Assembly (NCBI RefSeq): GCF_041321155.1
Contig: NZ_JBGGWB010000001.1
Location: forward strand, 558,001 to 622,000
DNA length: 64,000 nucleotides
Direction of reading: 5' to 3'
From: Sphingomonas sp. IW22
GTDB taxonomy: Bacteria > Pseudomonadota > Alphaproteobacteria > Sphingomonadales > Sphingomonadaceae
The translations under genes were made by a program, and so were the position numbers. The notes below the pieces were generated by a model. That model saw only the letters and a program-made list of their open reading frames with translations, was not told the DNA's origin and made no database searches. Of the stretch, positions 1 to 9,196 are shown one piece after another. The first letter of the stretch is position 1. Each line of letters starts with the position of its first letter.

Positions 1-1
1 G

Positions 2-991
2 GTCGGCGAAGCACCTGACGGGCCGGTCGAGAACATGCTGGCGGTGCGCGGATCGGGCGGACCGCACTTCGCCTTTGCCGGGCATGTCGATGTCGTGCCC
101 GCCGGCAGCGGGTGGAGCGCGGGGCCGTTCGACCCGGTGGTCCGCGGCGACATGCTGTACGGGCGCGGCGCGGTCGACATGAAGGGTGCGATCGGCGCGT
201 TCGTGGCCGCCGCCGCCACCATCCAGCCGCGCGGCACGCTGAGCCTGATCATCACCGGCGATGAGGAAGGCCCGGCGGTTTACGGCACCCGTGCGCTGAT
301 CGACCGGATGGCGGCGCGCGACCTGAAGCCCGACCTGTGCCTGGTGGGGGAGCCGACATCGGTCAACCGGCTGGGCGACATGATCAAGATCGGGCGGCGC
401 GGGTCAGTCAATATCTGGATCGACGTGCCGGGGCGGCAGGGGCATGTCGCCTATCCCCATCTGGCCGATAACCCGATCCCCCGGTTGATTGCCGCGCTGT
501 CGGAAATCGACGGCATCGTTCTGGATGAAGGGACCGACTGGTTTCAACCGTCGAATATCGAGGTCACCGACCTGCATGTCGGCAATGGCGCGACCAACAT
601 CATCCCCGCCATGGCATCGGCGCGGCTGAGCATTCGCTTCAACGACATGCATCGCGGGGCGGAACTCGGCGCGCGGATTGCGGGCGTGGTGCACCGCCAT
701 GCCCCCGAAGCAACCGTGCGGCCCGTGGTGTCGGGGGAAGCGTTCCTGACCGAACCCGGCGCCTTTTCAACGATGATCGGCGATGCGATCGAAGCAGCAA
801 CCGGCCTGCGCCCCGAATTGTCGACCAGCGGCGGTACATCCGACGCGCGTTTCCTCTCACGGCTGTGCCCGGTGGTGGAGTTCGGCCTGCTGAACGCGAC
901 GATGCACAAGGGGGACGAGGCAGTGGCGATTGCCGATCTGATCAAGCTCGCCGAAATCTATCGCGACATCATCCGCCGCGCGCTCGCCTGA
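2..991 (+). CDS. dapE: Succinyl-diaminopimelate desuccinylase, 5' truncated
   Basis: M20-family metallopeptidase fold that hydrolyses N-succinyl-LL-2,6-diaminopimelate to succinate and LL-diaminopimelate in the lysine and peptidoglycan precursor pathway (cytoplasmic). The reading frame is open to the window edge, so about 45 N-terminal residues are missing; the first internal ATG at 35 is not the true start. Visible zinc-site motifs are HVDVVPAG, GRGAVDMKG and TGDEEG, followed by the lid region with VGEPTS and IGRRGSVN, and a late STSGGTSDAR segment carrying the usual C-terminal part of the site. The 329 visible residues fit a family length of about 375. Its 3' end overlaps the convergent smr gene by 23 bases. 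Identification is secure. Confidence 0.95.
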   Translation, partial: VGEAPDGPVENMLAVRGSGGPHFAFAGHVDVVPAGSGWSAGPFDPVVRGDMLYGRGAVDMKGAIGAFVAAAATIQPRGTLSLIITGDEEGPAVYGTRALIDRMAARDLKPDLCLVGEPTSVNRLGDMIKIGRRGSVNIWIDVPGRQGHVAYPHLADNPIPRLIAALSEIDGIVLDEGTDWFQPSNIEVTDLHVGNGATNIIPAMASARLSIRFNDMHRGAELGARIAGVVHRHAPEATVRPVVSGEAFLTEPGAFSTMIGDAIEAATGLRPELSTSGGTSDARFLSRLCPVVEFGLLNATMHKGDEAVAIADLIKLAEIYRDIIRRALA

Positions 992-1526
992 ACACGATAT
1001 ACAGCGCGCCCGTCCCGCCATGGCGCGGATGCGCCTGACGGATGGCGGCGATGCGCTCGGCATGGCGCGACGCGGCGATCCAGTCGGCCACGGCCGCGCG
1101 AATGGCGCCGCGCGCATAGGGGCGTTCCGCCTCTGGCCGGGGCGGCTTGCCGGTGACGAGCAGCAGCACCCGGTCGCCGCGCGCGATGGCGCGGCTCAAC
1201 CCGGCATCCAGCATCGCATGCGCGCTGGTCAGAGTATGGCCGTGCAGGTCGAGACTGGCCTCTGGCGCGACCAACCCGCGCGACAGCCGCTTCTCCCACC
1301 CGCCATCCAGATCGACGCCGATGGGGCGCAGTGCCGGCTTTGGCAGCGCCTTTGCGCGCGGCAGCGGCGGCACGGCGCGTGACGGTTTCGCAGGGGCGGC
1401 GGCGGGCGGCGCGGCGACGGGCGCGGGCGGCGGCGCGGGGCGGCTGCGTCCCGGCAGCGGCTGCACCGTCGCGACCACCCGCGCCCACAGCGCGGCTTCT
1501 TCAGGGCCGAGCCGGCGCCCGGCCAT
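969..1526 (-). CDS. Smr/MutS2-type nuclease-domain protein
   Basis: A 185-residue protein with a Pro/Ala-rich linker (about residues 25-65) followed by an Smr domain. The domain shows the LDLHGHT motif near residue 93, a VTGKPP segment and the C-terminal GGTGALYIVFRR strand. Stand-alone Smr proteins are putative DNA or RNA nicking enzymes; the substrate here is unknown. It is the last gene of a minus-strand run timA-mltA-smr, and its start overlaps the mltA stop by 26 bases, which suggests translational coupling. The same order is, to my knowledge, common in sphingomonads and other alphaproteobacteria. Confidence 0.88.
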   Translation of the reverse strand: MAGRRLGPEEAALWARVVATVQPLPGRSRPAPPPAPVAAPPAAAPAKPSRAVPPLPRAKALPKPALRPIGVDLDGGWEKRLSRGLVAPEASLDLHGHTLTSAHAMLDAGLSRAIARGDRVLLLVTGKPPRPEAERPYARGAIRAAVADWIAASRHAERIAAIRQAHPRHGGTGALYIVFRRARGG

Positions 1527-2799
1527 TGGCAGTCGTGGAAAGCCGCGCCAGCGTCCCGCGCGGGACCAGCAGAAATGCGGTGCCGCGCGCGCTCATGCCC
1601 CCGGCGATGGCACGCGCATCATCGCCCGCCCCCCAGAAGGTGTCGAATCGGTTGGCGCCCTTGATCGCGCCGCCGGTATCCTGGGCGATCCAGATGCCAT
1701 TGGCGTCGGCACGGTCCATCGACAGAAAGACTGGCGCGCCCAGGGGCACGAAGCGCGGATCGGCGGCGACGCTGGTCTGGCCCACGACCGGCACGCCCAT
1801 CGCGCCCAGTGGGCCCGGCCCGGTCAGCTCGCGGAAAAAGACCACGCTCTTGTTCTCGCGCATGATCGCCCGCCCCTCTTCCGGGTGCGCGCGCAGCCAC
1901 GCCATGATGCCCTGCATCGACGCCTGGCCCGGCGCCAGCAGGCCGCGGTCGCGCATCAGCGCGCCGATGCCGGTATAGGCGCGGCCATTCTGCCCCGCAT
2001 AACCGATCCGCATCACCCCGCCATCGGGCAGGCGCAGACGGCCCGAACCCTGAACCTGAAGGAAGAACAGCTCGATCGGATCGGCGGCATAGGCGATTTC
2101 CAGCCCACGCCCGGCCAGCGCGCCTTGCTCGATCGCGGCGCGGTCGGGATAGGGGACGAAACGCCGCCCCTCCACCCGGCCCCGGATCTTGCGACCTGCC
2201 AGATCGCTGGCAAAGGGGGTCAGGTCGACTTCGACCAGATCGTCGGGCAGGCCATAGACCGGCACCTCATATCCCGGCCGCCGCGTCCGGCTGCCCGCAA
2301 TTTCGGGCTCGTAATAGCCGGTGGCGAACGCCTTTCCTTCACCGATCTGGATCGTTTCGAACTGATCGCGAAAGAAGCGCGCGGCGTCATCGGCTCCGGC
2401 CGCAGCGGCGCAGGCGGGCGCCCAGTCGGCGCCGCGCGTCAACCCGGTGGCGTCAGTACGCCGCTGCAGCGAGGGGCAGCTGGTGCGAAACGCTGCCAGC
2501 GCCCGCTCAGCCGCGGCGGGTTCGATGGGCAAGGCGGTGATGGACGGTCCGGCGACCCATCCGGCTGCAATCGCGCTCGTCGCATCGGCGGGCGGCGCAA
2601 CAACGGCGACAGGCGCGATCGGGGTGGCGGGCGCTCCCACCTTTACGCCCGGCATCGTCGGCGCGGTGGTGGACGGGGCGGCGCGCTGTGGCGGCGGGGC
2701 GCCCCGGTCGACGCCCGCAGGCACGATCGTACTCGAACAGGCGCCCGTCAGCAGCGCCAGCGCCAAACCGCCAAAGCGGCGCCCCACGGTCCCGCGCAT
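1501..2799 (-). CDS. mltA: Membrane-bound lytic murein transglycosylase A
   Basis: Cleaves the MurNAc-GlcNAc glycosidic bond of peptidoglycan to give 1,6-anhydro ends, acting from the inner face of the outer membrane. The 432-residue product starts at the ATG at 2799, chosen because it gives a clean lipoprotein signal (hydrophobic GLALALLTGACSS, acylated Cys near residue 21). A Pro/Ala/Thr-rich linker follows, then the MltA domain with FATGYYEPEI, the double-psi-barrel region and a C-terminal 3D-like motif (IWIAQDTGGAIKG, RFDTFWG) carrying the catalytic Asp. It lies 10 bases downstream of the Tim44-domain gene, and smr overlaps its 3' end. Identification is firm. Confidence 0.95.
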   Translation of the reverse strand: MRGTVGRRFGGLALALLTGACSSTIVPAGVDRGAPPPQRAAPSTTAPTMPGVKVGAPATPIAPVAVVAPPADATSAIAAGWVAGPSITALPIEPAAAERALAAFRTSCPSLQRRTDATGLTRGADWAPACAAAAGADDAARFFRDQFETIQIGEGKAFATGYYEPEIAGSRTRRPGYEVPVYGLPDDLVEVDLTPFASDLAGRKIRGRVEGRRFVPYPDRAAIEQGALAGRGLEIAYAADPIELFFLQVQGSGRLRLPDGGVMRIGYAGQNGRAYTGIGALMRDRGLLAPGQASMQGIMAWLRAHPEEGRAIMRENKSVVFFRELTGPGPLGAMGVPVVGQTSVAADPRFVPLGAPVFLSMDRADANGIWIAQDTGGAIKGANRFDTFWGAGDDARAIAGGMSARGTAFLLVPRGTLARLSTTANGRAPARP

Positions 2800-2809
2800 C
2801 AACGGCCCC

Positions 2810-3457
2810 TTACGCTTCGTCGGTTTCGGCGAGCTTCCAGTTCGGATCGTCGCTGCGCAGACGGCGCGAGAAGGTCCAGACATCGTGCGTCTCGACCGCG
2901 TCGCTGAGCGAACCGGCAATGACGTTGCCGTCGGCATCACGTGTGACCGCCGCGATATCCGCGTCGAAACGAACGGCAATGCGGGCCACTGCGCCTTCGA
3001 GCGAAGCATCGACGATCGTCGCGCGCTCAATGGCGACCAGCCGGTTTTCCAGCGTGTGGCCGGCAGCCTCCCGCTCGTCGATGGCGCTTTCGAATGCGGC
3101 CTTCACATCGTCTTCGGCCAGCCATGCCAGCGTTTCGCGGTCGCCCTTCCAGAATGCTTCCAGGATCATGCGATACGCGCTTTTGGCGCCGTCGACGAAC
3201 TGGGCGACGTCGAAGCTGGAGTCGGCGGCGATCAGCGCGCGCACGCCGCCTTCCGCCTTGCTGTCGATGGCGCGCATCTGCGGCTCGCGCGCTTCGGCGG
3301 GCATGTCGATCGTCCGCGCCTGTGGCCGCGCGACGGCGGCCCCATCTTCCGCCGCGCGAGGCAACGGTTGATGATGGCCGGTGCGCTTACCGAGCACCGA
3401 ATAAAGCCGCAGCGCCAGAAAGGCCGCGATCATCGCAAGAACTATGACGTAGAGCAC
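2810..3457 (-). CDS. Tim44/TimA-domain membrane-anchored protein
   Basis: A 215-residue protein with one N-terminal membrane segment (about residues 1-18, LYVIVLAMIAAFLAL), a polar linker, and a C-terminal Tim44-like domain (about 75-212) with the pattern FVDGAKSAYRMILEAFWKGD and a following alpha/beta region ending in WTFSRRLRSDDPNWKL. It resembles the alphaproteobacterial homologue of mitochondrial Tim44 (TimA), which sits at the inner membrane; its bacterial role is not settled. It is first in the timA-mltA-smr run and diverges from secB across 167 bases, which must hold both promoters. The secB neighbourhood fits an envelope or protein-export context, but that is inference. Confidence 0.87.
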   Translation of the reverse strand: MLYVIVLAMIAAFLALRLYSVLGKRTGHHQPLPRAAEDGAAVARPQARTIDMPAEAREPQMRAIDSKAEGGVRALIAADSSFDVAQFVDGAKSAYRMILEAFWKGDRETLAWLAEDDVKAAFESAIDEREAAGHTLENRLVAIERATIVDASLEGAVARIAVRFDADIAAVTRDADGNVIAGSLSDAVETHDVWTFSRRLRSDDPNWKLAETDEA

Positions 3458-3624
3458 CGGACCTCCGCTGGTTCATCACCGAACATAGGCGTGCCGTGCC
3501 ATTCTTTCAAATGCCCTGCGAAACAGGATGGCCGGTCGTTGAACTGACACGCCGCCGCTGCTAGTCGCCGCGGTTCATCGGGCAGCGGCCCTGCCCTGCC
3601 CCACCCGATTTCGACGAGGACGAC

Positions 3625-4134
3625 ATGGACGCAAACGAACAGGGCTTCGACATGGGCGCCGCACCCAATGGCGAGGATACGGCACCGGCCGCCAACGTGC
3701 TTTCGCAATATGTGAAGGACCTGTCGTTCGAGAACCCGAACGCACCCGCCATCTATCAGTCGCAGGGCGCGCCCAAGCTGGACGTTCAGTTCAACATCGG
3801 CGCCGCGCAGGTCGGCGAGGATGTGCACGAAGTCGTACTGAAGGTCGAAGCGCGCGGCGAGATCGACGGTCGCGTCATGTATCTGTGCGAACTGAGCTAT
3901 GCCGGGCTGTTCGGCCTGCGCAACATCCCGGCAGAGCATCTGCAGCCGTTCCTGCTGGGTGAAGCGCCGCGCATCCTGTTCCCCTTCGCGCGCCGCGTGC
4001 TGGCCGATGCGGTCCGCGACGGTGGTTTCCCGCCGCTGCTGCTTGAGCCGATCGACTTCAACGCGCTGTATTTCGCCCAATCGGCGGCCGCCGCCGAACA
4101 GGGTCAGATCAGCGGCGACATCGGCAACGCCTGA
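3625..4134 (+). CDS. secB: Protein-export chaperone SecB
   Basis: Tetrameric cytosolic chaperone that keeps precursor proteins unfolded and delivers them to SecA. The 169 residues include the conserved YVKDLSFENP segment near residue 30, the central LCELSYAGLF region, and RILFPFARRVLADAVRDGGFPPLLLEPIDF, here described only by its parts RILFPFARR and DGGFPPLLL. The C-terminal tail after the domain is Ala/Glu-rich, as in many alphaproteobacterial SecB proteins, and lacks an obvious zinc-SecA motif. An upstream GAGGA-like ribosome site precedes the ATG at 3625. It is transcribed away from timA and is followed 38 bases later by murJ. Confidence 0.96.
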   Translation: MDANEQGFDMGAAPNGEDTAPAANVLSQYVKDLSFENPNAPAIYQSQGAPKLDVQFNIGAAQVGEDVHEVVLKVEARGEIDGRVMYLCELSYAGLFGLRNIPAEHLQPFLLGEAPRILFPFARRVLADAVRDGGFPPLLLEPIDFNALYFAQSAAAAEQGQISGDIGNA

Positions 4135-4172
4135 ACCCACGTCCGTGACCGGGCGCGCGGGCGCATGACAGC

Positions 4173-5735
4173 ATGAACCTTGTCCGCGCGCTGGGGTCGG
4201 TCGGCGGACTGACCCTGGCCAGCCGCATCCTGGCGCTGGGCCGCGATACGTTGCAGGCGGCGTTCGTCGGCGCGGGCTTTGCGTCCGACGCCTTCCTCGT
4301 CGCCTTTCGCCTGCCCAACATGTTCCGCGCCTTTTTTGCCGAAGGCGCATTCAACGCCGCCTTCACCCCGCTGTTCAACAAGAAGGTCGGCGCGGATCAC
4401 GACTATCCTGCCGCGTTCGATTTTGCCGAACGCGCGCTGGCGGTGCTGTTCCCGATCCTGGTCGTGTTCACCGCCGCCATGCTGATCGCGGCGGAGCCGA
4501 TCACCTGGGCGCTGTCGGGCGGCTTCGACAATCCGACAGCTGCGCAATTCGCCTTCGCGGTCACCCTGTCGCGCATCACCATCCCCTATCTGGCGCTGAT
4601 GTCGCTGGTGTCGCTGCTGGGCGGCATCCTGACTTCGCTCGAGCGGTTCTGGGTCAATGCCGCGGCGCCGGTGCTGCTGAACATCGCGATGATCGTGGCA
4701 CTGGTCTTTTTCCACGGCGACAACCCCTATGAAACCGCACGCGCTCAAGCGGTGGCGGTGACGGCGGGCGGCGCGTTGCAGCTGGGCTGGCTGATCATCG
4801 CGTGCCGGGGCGCGGGGGTGAAGTTGCGGCTTCGGATGCCGCGCATCGACAATGACCTGCGCGAACTGGGACGGCTGGTGCTGCCCGCCGCGATCGGCGC
4901 GGGTGCGACGCAGATCAACCTGCTGGTGTCCACCGCGCTGGCGGGCGGGCTGCTGGATGCGGGGTCGATCAGCTATATCTATTATGCCGACCGGCTGAAC
5001 CAGTTGCCGCTGGGGATGATCGGCATCGGCCTTGGCACCATCCTGCTTCCCACCCTGTCGCGGCTGCTGGCGGCGAAGGATGATGCGGCGGCGATGGCGA
5101 CGCAGAATCGCGGCATTGAACTCGCGCTGTTCCTGACGCTGCCCGCGACGGTTGCCTTTCTGGTCGTCGCCGAACCGATCGTGCGCGGCCTGTTCCAGCA
5201 CGGGGCCTTTACCGCCGAGGATGCCGCGCGCTGCGCGATGGCGCTGGCGGCGTTTTCGATCGGGCTTCCCGCCTATGTGCTGATCAAGGTGCTGGCCCCC
5301 GCCTTTTACGCGCGCGGCGACACGAAAACGCCCGCCCGTTTTGCGATGATCGCGGTGGCGGTGAACCTGGTCGGCAATCTGATCCTGATCCCCACCATCG
5401 CCCATGTCGGCCCGCCGCTGGCGACCGCGCTGGCGGCGCTGGTCAATGTGGGGTTGCTCGCAGGCACATTGATGAAGCGCGGGCATTTCGCCATCGACGC
5501 GCGGTTGCGGCGGCGCCTGCCCCGGCTGGCGCTGGCGGCGGTGGCGATGGGGGCCGCGCTGTTGGGGCTGGCGCCGCTGCTCGACCCGTGGCTGAGCGGC
5601 CCGGTCATCCACCGGGCAGGCGCGCTCATCGCGCTGGTCGCGGGCGGCGGGCTGGTCTATGCGGTCGCCTGTTTCGCGACGGGCGCCTATCGCCCCGCCG
5701 ATCTCAAGGCGCTTCGGCGCACCAAAACGAATTAA
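4173..5735 (+). CDS. murJ: Lipid II flippase MurJ
   Basis: A 520-residue polytopic inner-membrane protein of the MVF/MurJ family that moves lipid II to the periplasmic face for peptidoglycan synthesis. It shows about 14 hydrophobic segments and the family signatures SRILALGRD near the N terminus, AFRLPNMFRAFFAEGAFN after the first helix, and YYADRLNQLPLGMIGIGLGT in the middle (cited in parts). Length fits the family. trpS begins 9 bases after its stop, so the two are probably cotranscribed. Confidence 0.96.
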   Translation: MNLVRALGSVGGLTLASRILALGRDTLQAAFVGAGFASDAFLVAFRLPNMFRAFFAEGAFNAAFTPLFNKKVGADHDYPAAFDFAERALAVLFPILVVFTAAMLIAAEPITWALSGGFDNPTAAQFAFAVTLSRITIPYLALMSLVSLLGGILTSLERFWVNAAAPVLLNIAMIVALVFFHGDNPYETARAQAVAVTAGGALQLGWLIIACRGAGVKLRLRMPRIDNDLRELGRLVLPAAIGAGATQINLLVSTALAGGLLDAGSISYIYYADRLNQLPLGMIGIGLGTILLPTLSRLLAAKDDAAAMATQNRGIELALFLTLPATVAFLVVAEPIVRGLFQHGAFTAEDAARCAMALAAFSIGLPAYVLIKVLAPAFYARGDTKTPARFAMIAVAVNLVGNLILIPTIAHVGPPLATALAALVNVGLLAGTLMKRGHFAIDARLRRRLPRLALAAVAMGAALLGLAPLLDPWLSGPVIHRAGALIALVAGGGLVYAVACFATGAYRPADLKALRRTKTN

Positions 5736-5743
5736 GGACCGAC

Positions 5744-6751
5744 ATGCGTATCGTCTCCGGCATCCAGACCACCGGCAACCTGCACCTGGGCAACTATCTG
5801 GGCGCGATCCGGCAATGGGTGGCGATGCAGGACACGTTGCAGCCGGGCGACGATTGCCTGTTCTTCCTGGCCGACCTGCACGCGCTGACGGTGCATCAGG
5901 ATCCCAAGGCACTGGCGGCCGCCACGATCGAGCTGGCGGCGACGCTGATGGCGGCGGGCATCGACACCGACCGGTCGATCCTGTTCAACCAGGCGCGCGT
6001 CCCCGCTCATTCGGAACTCAGCTGGATCCTGGGCGGCACGGCGCGCGTCGGCTGGCTGAACCGCATGACCCAGTGGAAGGACAAGGCGGGCAAGAACCGG
6101 GAGGGCGCGAGCGTCGGCCTGTTCACCTATCCCGTGCTTCAGGCCGCCGACGTGCTGGTCTATCAGGCGACGCACGTGCCGGTGGGTGAGGACCAGAAGC
6201 AGCATCTGGAGCTGGCGCGCGACATCGCGACCAAGTTCAACACCGATTTCGGCGTCGAGCTGTTCCCGCTGCCCGAACCGATTATCCCGGCGGAAGCGCC
6301 CAGAATCATGAGCCTGCGCGACGGATCGGCCAAGATGTCGAAGTCCGATCCCAGCGACATGAGCCGAATCAACCTGATCGACGATGACGACGCCATCGCG
6401 TCCAAGATCCGCAAGGCCAAGACCGATCCCGAACCCCTGCCCGACACGATGGACGCGCTGGCCGACCGGGCAGAGGCGCGCAATCTGGTCACCATCTATG
6501 CCGCACTGGACGGTCGCACGCGCGACGCGGTGCTGAGCGAGTTTGCGGGCCAGGGCTTTGGCGCGTTCAAGCCGCGCCTTGCCGATCTGGCCGTGGCAAA
6601 GCTCGGTCCGATTCGCGACCGGCTGACCCGTCTGCTGGACGACCGTGCCGAAGTCGCCGCCCGGCTTCGCAAGGGCGCGGACAAGGCACAGGCACTCGCC
6701 GCACCCACCCTGCGCGCGGCGCAGGATGCGGTGGGATTGCAGGTCGACTGA
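5744..6751 (+). CDS. trpS: Tryptophanyl-tRNA synthetase
   Basis: Class I aminoacyl-tRNA synthetase that charges tRNA-Trp in the cytoplasm. The ATG at 5744 gives a 335-residue protein with a typical N terminus (MRIVSGIQTTGNLHLGNYLG). The HIGH-like motif is GNLHLGNY, and the second ATP site is the canonical KMSKS near residue 200. It is only 9 bases after murJ, so the pair likely forms one transcript. The frame stays open upstream into murJ, but that extension has no family similarity and is rejected. Confidence 0.97.
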   Translation: MRIVSGIQTTGNLHLGNYLGAIRQWVAMQDTLQPGDDCLFFLADLHALTVHQDPKALAAATIELAATLMAAGIDTDRSILFNQARVPAHSELSWILGGTARVGWLNRMTQWKDKAGKNREGASVGLFTYPVLQAADVLVYQATHVPVGEDQKQHLELARDIATKFNTDFGVELFPLPEPIIPAEAPRIMSLRDGSAKMSKSDPSDMSRINLIDDDDAIASKIRKAKTDPEPLPDTMDALADRAEARNLVTIYAALDGRTRDAVLSEFAGQGFGAFKPRLADLAVAKLGPIRDRLTRLLDDRAEVAARLRKGADKAQALAAPTLRAAQDAVGLQVD

Positions 6752-6855
6752 TCCCTCCTGAGGTCGCGGCGTTCGGCCAGCCATAGCGGAACACCCCGGC
6801 CCGCCCCCTGTTGTCCATCCATATCGCCGCGCCTGCGGCCTTATGGGTGGTTGCG

Positions 6856-7371
6856 ATGATCTTCGACAATTGGACCGGGCTGATCCGCGTTCTGGTGCTG
6901 GCACCGCTGGCCTATGGGGCGCTGGTCCTGTTGTTGCGGGTCAGCGGCAAGCGCACATTGGCGAAACTCAACGCCTTTGACCTGGTCGTCACCGTCGCAC
7001 TGGGTTCGACGCTGGCGACGATCACCCTGACCGGCAATGTCGCTTTGGTCGAAGGCGTGCTGGGCCTGATCCTGTTGATCGGCCTGCAATATCTGATCGC
7101 AACCGCGTCGGTCCGGTGGCGCAGCGTCGAGCGCTGGGTCAAGGCGGAACCACGCCTGTTGCTGAGCGACGGCACTTTCGACGAACGGGCGATGCGCGAA
7201 GAGCGAATCACCCGCGACGAGTTGCTGGCGTCGGTGCGATCAAGCGGACTGGGCGATTTGTCGCTGGTGGCGGCGGTGGTGCTGGAGACCGACGGCTCGC
7301 TCAGCGTCGTTTCGCGGGACAAGGCTGGATCACGAAACGCGCTGCCCGGCAATCAGCGGCACCCTCAGTGA
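6856..7371 (+). CDS. DUF421 (YetF-like) membrane protein
   Basis: A 171-residue protein with three N-terminal membrane helices (about residues 8-95), the family hallmark LRVSGKRTLAKLNAFD and VTVALGSTLATI, and a cytosolic C-terminal domain with EERITRDELLASVRSSGL. The ATG at 6856 gives the standard N terminus; a TTG at 6811 in frame is possible but has no ribosome site. The biochemical function of the family is unknown. Its TGA overlaps the GTG start of the next small membrane gene, so the two are translationally coupled. Confidence 0.85.
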   Translation: MIFDNWTGLIRVLVLAPLAYGALVLLLRVSGKRTLAKLNAFDLVVTVALGSTLATITLTGNVALVEGVLGLILLIGLQYLIATASVRWRSVERWVKAEPRLLLSDGTFDERAMREERITRDELLASVRSSGLGDLSLVAAVVLETDGSLSVVSRDKAGSRNALPGNQRHPQ

Positions 7372-7748
7372 GCGACGAGCGGGAGGATCTGGCCGAGGAT
7401 CGCACCGATCTTGCCGAAGATCGCACGCTGCTGGCGCATGAGCGTAGCTATGCCGGGTGGGTGCGGACGGGCATGGCGTCCGTCGGCATCGGCCTGGGCT
7501 TCAACGCGCTGTTCGGCTCGATCGAGCCGTCATGGGTGCCCCGCGCATTGGCGACGGCATTTCTGGCAGTGGCGGCGTTCGTGTTCATCACCGCCGAACG
7601 CCGCGCGCGGCGCGGGCTGGCCCGGCTGAAGTCGCACAAGGTGGCAACGCTTCAGCCGATGCGGATGCGGCTGCTCAGCTGGACGCTGGTCGCGATAACC
7701 GGCGCCGTCGCCGCAGCACTGTGGCTGCTAAGCGCCGACCCCGGCTAA
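7368..7748 (+). CDS. DUF202 (YidH-type) small membrane protein
   Basis: A 126-residue protein starting at a GTG that overlaps the preceding stop (GTGA). It carries the DUF202 signature LAEDRTLLAHERSYAGWVRT followed by three membrane segments (about residues 35-55, 62-80 and 103-121). Function in the family is unknown. The N terminus contains the seven residues DLAEDRT twice in tandem, encoded by diverged 21-base copies, which is more than the usual single copy. Coupled to the DUF421 gene and convergent with dnaA. Confidence 0.85.
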   Translation: MSDEREDLAEDRTDLAEDRTLLAHERSYAGWVRTGMASVGIGLGFNALFGSIEPSWVPRALATAFLAVAAFVFITAERRARRGLARLKSHKVATLQPMRMRLLSWTLVAITGAVAAALWLLSADPG

Positions 7749-7756
7749 GCGGCGGG

Positions 7757-9196
7757 TCAGCCCTCCAGCTGGCGCATCAGGTTGCGGACGGCGGTGTCGA
7801 TTTCACGATCCTTGCCGCGCAGATCCTCGATCCGCCGCACGGCGTGGATCACGGTCGAATGGTCGCGCCCACCGAACTTGCGGCCAATCTCCGGCAGGCT
7901 ACGAGTCGTCAGCCGCTTGGCGAGATACATGGCGATCTGGCGTGGACGGGCGATCGCCTGCGCGCGGCGGGCGGAGATCATGTCCATCTGCTTCAGTTCG
8001 AAGTGGGTGGAGACCGCCTTCTGGATGTCGTCGATCGTGACCCGCTTCTGCGGCCCTTTCAGCAATTCGCCAAGCGTCTGGAGCGCGAAGTCCATCGTCA
8101 CCGATTCGCCGATCAACTGGGCATAAGCGATCAGCCGGTTCAGCGCACCTTCCAGCTCGCGGATATTGTTGGTGATCCGCGTGGCCAGCAGTTCCAGCAC
8201 ATCTTCGGGCACCGCGACCTGCGGCATCTCGGCCAGCTTGGCGTCAAGGATGGCGCGGCGAAGGGCGTATTCAGGCGGGCGAATGTCGGCGATCAGGCCC
8301 GACGAGAGGCGTCCGACCAGCTTTGCCTCCACCCCTTCCAGCATATGCGGGCTGCGGTCGGCGCAGATGACCAGGCGCTTGCCCATCGTCATCAGCTCAT
8401 TGACGGTGTGGAAGCATTCTTCCTGCGTCGAATCCTTGCCCGCGATGAACTGAAGATCGTCGATGATGAACAGATCGACCGAGCGGAGACGCGATTTGAA
8501 GGCAAAGGTATCGCGTTCCCGCACCGCCTTCACGAACTCGAACATGAAGCGTTCGGCGGACATGTACAGCGCGCTGGCATGGGGGTGCGCATCCATGAAC
8601 GCATTGCCGATGGCATGCGCCAGATGCGTCTTTCCCTGCCCCGTCGCGCCGTGGAGATAGAGCGGGCTGAAACGCGCCGGCCCTTCGGCGGCCAGCATGC
8701 GCGCGGCGTTGAAGGCGACCTGATTCGACGCGTCCGACACAAACCGGTCGAAGGTGTAGCGCGGGTCGAACGCGAATCGCTCACCGTTGCCAGCCGGTCG
8801 CGCGGCGGGTGCCGAGAGCGGGCGGTCGAGCGTCAGTACGCGGGGCGCAGCAACCGGCTCGATCACGGGGGCTGCCGGCGCCTCGTCATTGGCGCCTGCC
8901 TGCTGGACCGAGCGAGTCGAGGTTTCGACCACCACCGAACGCACGCTGGGCAGCGCCTGGTGAAACTCCATCCGCAGCCGATCGCCGAAGTGGCTCTTCA
9001 CATAGTTCGTCATGAACGGAGACGGCAGGCCGATACGGACGGTTTCCGAATCAGACCCTTCGGCCAGAACCGCGGGCTTCAGCCATTGGTCGAACACCTT
9101 GGCACCGGATTGCGTGCGCAGATTGCGCCGCACCTGTGCCCAGGCGTCCGCGATCGCCGGTGTCGATCGAAGCGGTTCGGTACCGTACACGCGCAC
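7757..9196 (-). CDS. dnaA: Chromosomal replication initiator DnaA
   Basis: AAA+ initiator that binds DnaA boxes and opens the origin. The GTG start at 9196 is preferred because an AGGGAG ribosome site lies 5 bases upstream; an in-frame extension to 9304 lacks similarity. The 479 residues show an N-terminal DnaB/DiaA-interaction domain (about 10-85), a Pro/Ala linker, Walker A GATGQGKTH near 183-191, Walker B LFIIDDLQF near 243-251, and the DNA-binding signature GGRDHSTV near 442. The stop codon is 8 bases from the convergent DUF202 gene. The upstream region to the rpsT terminator has no visible DnaA-box cluster. Confidence 0.97.
   Translation of the reverse strand: MRVYGTEPLRSTPAIADAWAQVRRNLRTQSGAKVFDQWLKPAVLAEGSDSETVRIGLPSPFMTNYVKSHFGDRLRMEFHQALPSVRSVVVETSTRSVQQAGANDEAPAAPVIEPVAAPRVLTLDRPLSAPAARPAGNGERFAFDPRYTFDRFVSDASNQVAFNAARMLAAEGPARFSPLYLHGATGQGKTHLAHAIGNAFMDAHPHASALYMSAERFMFEFVKAVRERDTFAFKSRLRSVDLFIIDDLQFIAGKDSTQEECFHTVNELMTMGKRLVICADRSPHMLEGVEAKLVGRLSSGLIADIRPPEYALRRAILDAKLAEMPQVAVPEDVLELLATRITNNIRELEGALNRLIAYAQLIGESVTMDFALQTLGELLKGPQKRVTIDDIQKAVSTHFELKQMDMISARRAQAIARPRQIAMYLAKRLTTRSLPEIGRKFGGRDHSTVIHAVRRIEDLRGKDREIDTAVRNLMRQLEG

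Noticed and set aside
1147..2907. Long plus-strand open frame opposite mltA
   Set aside because: It is the complement of a well-identified gene, is rich in Arg/Gly/Ala with no family motif, and has no ribosome site; a product of high third-position GC.
4104..5912. 602-codon minus-strand open frame opposite murJ
   Set aside because: Low-complexity Gln/Arg/Asp composition typical of an antisense shadow; murJ has all family motifs.
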